64,000 nt of DNA from Ktedonobacter racemifer DSM 44963 (GTDB lineage Bacteria; Chloroflexota; Ktedonobacteria; Ktedonobacterales; Ktedonobacteraceae). How positions within the stretch are numbered: position 1 is the first letter of the stretch; each line of letters opens with the position of its first letter. Below are positions 61,361-64,000 of the stretch, one piece after another. The stretch is taken from the NCBI RefSeq assembly GCF_000178855.1, contig NZ_ADVG01000004.1:1116001-1180000 (forward strand), read 5' to 3'. A model generated the notes under the pieces. That model worked only from the letters and a program-made list of their open reading frames with translations, did not search any database and was not told the DNA's origin. The translations under genes and the position numbers were made by a program.

Positions 61361-62386
61361 CTATGCATTACCTGCAACCGCTGTGGTCGAGCCACGAACG
61401 CGCAGTTCCAGGGAAATAACCTCGCTATGCGGCTGTTCTAAAACTTCGAAATCGGCGAGTAAGACTTCTATCGCGCGCTTTCCCAGCGCAGCTGTGGGGA
61501 TGGCGACCGTTGTAAGCTCTGGCGCGAGGGTTTGCGCGATGAGACCATCGCCAAAGCCGACAATTGAGAGCTGGCGTGGCACCTCCCACCCTAGCTCAGC
61601 CGCCGCTTTATAGGCTCCAATCGCCAGCAGGTCATCGTCACAAAAAATCGCCGTGGGTGGCTCGGAGAGATGCAGCAGCTTGCGAGCCGCCTGAAGGGCC
61701 GACGCAGGATTGAGAGCCGCACGTGCGGTATAGCGTGCCTCCAGGACAAGACCACGGAGCGCCAATTCCTGCTCATAGGTGCGCTGGCGCTGGCGAAAGG
61801 TCTCCACATCGACATCTGCCGCCAGGTGCGCAACCTGGCGATGACCAAGCCCAAACAGATGGCGCATAGCCGCCTGCGTCCCGCCAACGATGTCCAGGCT
61901 CAGCGAAGAGAGGCCAGTCCAGGTTTCATCCACAATAACGGCACGTGAACGCAAGATGGCGATATCCATATCGCCAGGCGGGCGAACCGCGCATAAGACA
62001 AAGCCTTCAATAGAATGCGTGGTCAGAGCGTCCATCACGACACGCTGCCACTCCTGGTCCTCACCTGTACTGACCAGGATTACAGTATAGTCATGCAACC
62101 TTGCGGTCTGCTCGGCCCCTTTCAACACGGCGGCAAAGAAGGGATTGCTCACATCTGGAATAACAAACGCGATAATGTTGGTATGTCCAAGGCGCAGAGT
62201 GCGCGCCACCGTGTTGGGGCGATATCCCATCTCCTCGGCTATACGCAAGACTTCCTGCTGCGTCTGAGGAGAGACGCGCCCCGATGCTTTGCCCGCGAAG
62301 ACAAGCGAGACGGTCGATTGCGAGACACCCGCTTTACGCGCGACATCGACGCTGGTAATACTCCTGCTCTCTTTTCCTCGTACCAT
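61361..62386 (-). CDS. LacI-family transcriptional regulator
   Basis: A 341-residue protein. The N-terminal HTH and hinge are classic (ITSVDVARKAGVSQSTVSLVFAGKASGRVS...RIAEEMGYRPNTVARTLRLG). A periplasmic-binding-protein-like sensor follows (residues ~65-335; IAFVIPDVSNPFFAAVLKGAEQ, AIFCDDDLLAIGAYKAA). Such repressors usually bind a sugar or nucleoside. It is divergent from the EamA transporter, whose promoter holds a CG-centred palindrome. Confidence 0.93.
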   Translation of the reverse strand: MVRGKESRSITSVDVARKAGVSQSTVSLVFAGKASGRVSPQTQQEVLRIAEEMGYRPNTVARTLRLGHTNIIAFVIPDVSNPFFAAVLKGAEQTARLHDYTVILVSTGEDQEWQRVVMDALTTHSIEGFVLCAVRPPGDMDIAILRSRAVIVDETWTGLSSLSLDIVGGTQAAMRHLFGLGHRQVAHLAADVDVETFRQRQRTYEQELALRGLVLEARYTARAALNPASALQAARKLLHLSEPPTAIFCDDDLLAIGAYKAAAELGWEVPRQLSIVGFGDGLIAQTLAPELTTVAIPTAALGKRAIEVLLADFEVLEQPHSEVISLELRVRGSTTAVAGNA

Positions 62387-62483
62387 AATACCCCTTCTCT
62401 TACTTTAAGATGTGCTCATTGTAGCGCAAAGTTCCCTCAGAACCAACTACCTCTCGCGCCTCCCTCAGCTCGCAAGCTCGCCT

Positions 62484-62544
62484 CGGTATAAAGAGTGTGG
62501 TATCAGGCTGGCGCAGCCAGCCTGATACCACACTCTTTATACCG
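62484..62544 (+). terminator. 29-bp perfect hairpin with T6 tail inside a divergent region
   Basis: The arms are 62484-62512 and 62516-62544 (loop GCA), followed by ATTTTTT. The form is a strong rightward terminator, yet no rightward gene precedes it. It stands between the divergent LacI and EamA starts, just upstream of the EamA promoter, and may insulate that promoter from antisense transcription. Confidence 0.8.
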
Positions 62545-62556
62545 ATTTTTTCTCTA

Positions 62557-62585
62557 TTGACAAAGTCATACGTATGACTTACTCT
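62557..62585 (+). promoter_or_regulatory. EamA promoter with 18-bp palindromic operator
   Basis: A perfect -35 TTGACA (62557-62562), a 17-bp spacer, and a weak -10 TACTCT (62580-62585). The spacer is filled by the perfect palindrome AAGTCATACGTATGACTT (62563-62580). A bound repressor would block polymerase. The CG centre suits the LacI-type protein coded next door; TetR-type sites can look alike. Confidence 0.78.
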
Positions 62586-62610
62586 ACAAGGAGAGAAGAG
62601 AAAGGATACG

Positions 62611-63552
62611 ATGGTGAAAATAAAGGGATTTCTGTTGACGCTCGCTACGGCGTGTATGTTTGGTCTGGGCGCGGTTCTGGGCAAAATGGCCTCTTCCGTA
62701 CTTAATCCGTTGCTGGTAACGTTCTTAAATTTCGCGGTGGGGGGCGGCTTGCTGCTTATTTTTCTCCTGGTACGCAGGATCGCTCTCTTTAAACACTTGG
62801 AGCGACGTGACTGGCTGAATTTACTGTTGCTGGTGGTCTTTGGCACAACCCTGCCTGCCTGCTGTGTGCTCTATGGACTCGCCTTGACTAGCGCCATCAA
62901 GGCTGGCTTTCTCATGCAGATGCAGGGCATCTCGTCTGTCTTATTCGCGGTACTCTTCCTGCGCGAGCGCCTGAACTGGAAGCAGGTGGGGGGAATGCTG
63001 TTGCTCCTGCTTGGCAGCCTCTTTGTCGTTATGAAGACTACGCAAACGTCGATCTTGAGCGCCTTTAACCTGGGGGATGTACTGGTTATTTTAGGGGCTA
63101 TTGGCTTTGGCTACGCGATTCTCCCGGCAAAGGCGCTGACAGGTAAAATAGATTCACTGCCGCTGACGGTCTGGAAGTTACTGCTCAGCGCCCTGATGAT
63201 TCTCCCATTCCTCTCATTCCAACCCACAGCGTGGCCAACATATCTGCCACCATTCCTTCTCTGGCTGCTGCCTATTTACATTATTTCCAATTTCTGCATT
63301 GGCTATGTGACCCAGCAAGAGGGACTCAAGTACCTGCAAGCCTGGGAGTCGGCAACGACGATGCAGAGCACACCTATCTTTTCCACACTCTTCGCCATGC
63401 TTCTCCTGGGAGACAGCCTCTCGCCGCTGCAACTGGTTGGAGGCATCATTGTGCTTGCAGGTGGCTGCGTTATCGCCCTGGGCGGGGCAAACCTTTCGCG
63501 TAAGCCCCTGACACGCACCAGCCAGGTCGCACCAACGGGACAAGAAATGTAA
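62611..63552 (+). CDS. EamA/DMT-family transporter
   Basis: A 313-residue protein with ten hydrophobic segments in two EamA repeats (about 8-135 and 150-285). Typical text is LATACMFGLGAVLGKMASSVLNP and, at the end of repeat 1, LLFLRERLNWKQVGGMLLLLLGSLFVV; the second repeat ends LLLGDSLSPLQLVGGIIVLAGGCVIAL. These proteins move metabolites or amino acids across the inner membrane. AAAGGAT precedes ATG 62611. It is probably repressed through the operator in its promoter. Confidence 0.9.
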   Translation: MVKIKGFLLTLATACMFGLGAVLGKMASSVLNPLLVTFLNFAVGGGLLLIFLLVRRIALFKHLERRDWLNLLLLVVFGTTLPACCVLYGLALTSAIKAGFLMQMQGISSVLFAVLFLRERLNWKQVGGMLLLLLGSLFVVMKTTQTSILSAFNLGDVLVILGAIGFGYAILPAKALTGKIDSLPLTVWKLLLSALMILPFLSFQPTAWPTYLPPFLLWLLPIYIISNFCIGYVTQQEGLKYLQAWESATTMQSTPIFSTLFAMLLLGDSLSPLQLVGGIIVLAGGCVIALGGANLSRKPLTRTSQVAPTGQEM

Positions 63553-63616
63553 ATGGCCTGTTCACCAAAAAGCATGTAGGATCCAGTGAGATTTGAACCG
63601 ATATCCTCTCGTATCT

Positions 63617-64000
63617 GAGGCCTCTCCGGCATACATGCACGGAGGTTCCTGTTCCTCACCCACCGTTTCCGGCCTCTCCCGAAGGAGAAACCGGCTCTTG
63701 GTGGAGATAGGCAGGACTTTTCAGCCGACGCGCTCCGGCACGGGCAGCTCCGCTTTTGCGTCGAGCCACTAAGCCCATGCTTCGGGGCAAGGGCTGCCCC
63801 TCATTCGCACGTTGTTGAAGCTCCTCCATCACGGCTTGCAGGCGCGGCTCCGCACCTTCCCAGACAGGCTGGGTGAGAGAGGGGATCGTTTGCTGCGGTT
63901 CCAGGTAGGAAAGCAAGAATGCCGAGTAGAGATCACGCTGCACCGGCCCGAATCTGCAAGGACATTGGTGCCAGCGCTCTGATCTTGGCTTCTTGTGATA
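63617..64000 (-). mobile_element. IS200/IS605-type element, right end (runs off the window)
   Basis: The end hairpin near 63626-63652 (CTCCGGCATACATGCACGGAG) and the following TTCCTGTTCCTCACCCACCG match the end of the tnpB element at 10.2 kb. The outer boundary is approximate. The rest of the element lies beyond the window. Confidence 0.7.
63656..64000 (-). CDS. tnpB: TnpB, C-terminal part (truncated by window end)
   Basis: The leftward frame enters from the window edge and encodes KKPRSERWHQCPCRFGPVQRDLYSAFLL, that is the second half of the zinc ribbon and RuvC-III, followed by the same tail as the copy at 10269 (WEGAEPRLQAVMEELQQRANEGQPLPRSMGL). The two proteins are strongly alike over this part, so both elements belong to one IS family. 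This copy has no break within the window. In the ribbon the C-P-C pair is followed by R where the other copy has G. Confidence 0.85.
   Translation of the reverse strand, partial: YHKKPRSERWHQCPCRFGPVQRDLYSAFLLSYLEPQQTIPSLTQPVWEGAEPRLQAVMEELQQRANEGQPLPRSMGLVARRKSGAARAGARRLKSPAYLHQEPVSPSGEAGNGG

Noticed and set aside
63575..63610. tRNA-like text (GATTTGAACCGATATC, the complement of a T-loop-like GGTTCAAATC)
   Set aside because: The flanking bases cannot form a T-stem, and no anticodon arm or acceptor stem pairs with it. It is just outside the tnpB element end and may be a remnant, but no tRNA can be supported.

Overview
The window looks like accessory DNA from a large-genome, multicellular Chloroflexota bacterium of the Ktedonobacteria type. 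This is inferred from gene style (serine/threonine kinase with a multi-span membrane tail, PAS-rich histidine kinases, many IS256 and TnpB elements, long perfect intergenic hairpins); no rRNA, tRNA or housekeeping marker is present to prove it. No CRISPR array was seen.

Layout. 1-4.1 kb is an insertion-sequence scrapyard: a transposase tail, then a 531-codon PD-(D/E)XK nuclease-like gene cut in two by an IS256-family element. The insertion has a perfect 8-bp target duplication (AAAATACG), and removing the element restores the reading frame exactly. 4.1-10.3 kb holds a small HTH regulator facing an operon of six genes: HTH-like protein, PLD-like protein, two tandem SAM methyltransferases, an effector-like winged-helix protein and an OmpR-type regulator with a degenerate receiver. 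A gene beyond it is truncated by a decayed IS200/IS605-type tnpB. 12.3-25.4 kb carries a multi-PAS histidine kinase, another methyltransferase, an ArsR-like/MFS pair, a membrane kinase preceded by a 629-residue TnpB-like nuclease gene, and a pentapeptide-repeat protein. A 43-bp direct repeat occurs at 16.9 and 24.6 kb.

25.7-43.1 kb looks like ordinary chromosome: a heterodimeric ABC exporter, an ABC-2 type permease, a WYL regulator, a glycosyltransferase, a signalling block (membrane sensor, PAS kinase, Rcp1-like regulator, REC-kinase), a nitroreductase, an FMN alpha-hydroxyacid oxidase and a cytochrome P450. The P450 converges on a single-module type I polyketide synthase (KS-AT-DH-KR-ACP, no thioesterase) at 43.2-48.7 kb. 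These oxidoreductases and the PKS may form a small biosynthetic locus.

50.9-60.1 kb is a compact integrative element: a divergently transcribed HTH-GNAT regulator with near-consensus promoters and arrays of 9-bp repeats, several very small genes, a membrane-anchored lysozyme-like protein, an AEP primase with a CHC2-type zinc finger, a Rep_trans/MobT-like initiator and a tyrosine recombinase. Three small two-helix membrane proteins lie on the opposite strand inside it. No conjugation ATPase is seen, so it is more likely mobilisable or satellite-like than self-transmissible. The window ends with a LacI regulator facing an EamA transporter, with a perfect palindrome in the EamA promoter, and the 3' end of a second tnpB copy.

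Across the window many genes end at very long, nearly perfect hairpins (stems 16-35 bp). At least two of these are copies of one repeat family.
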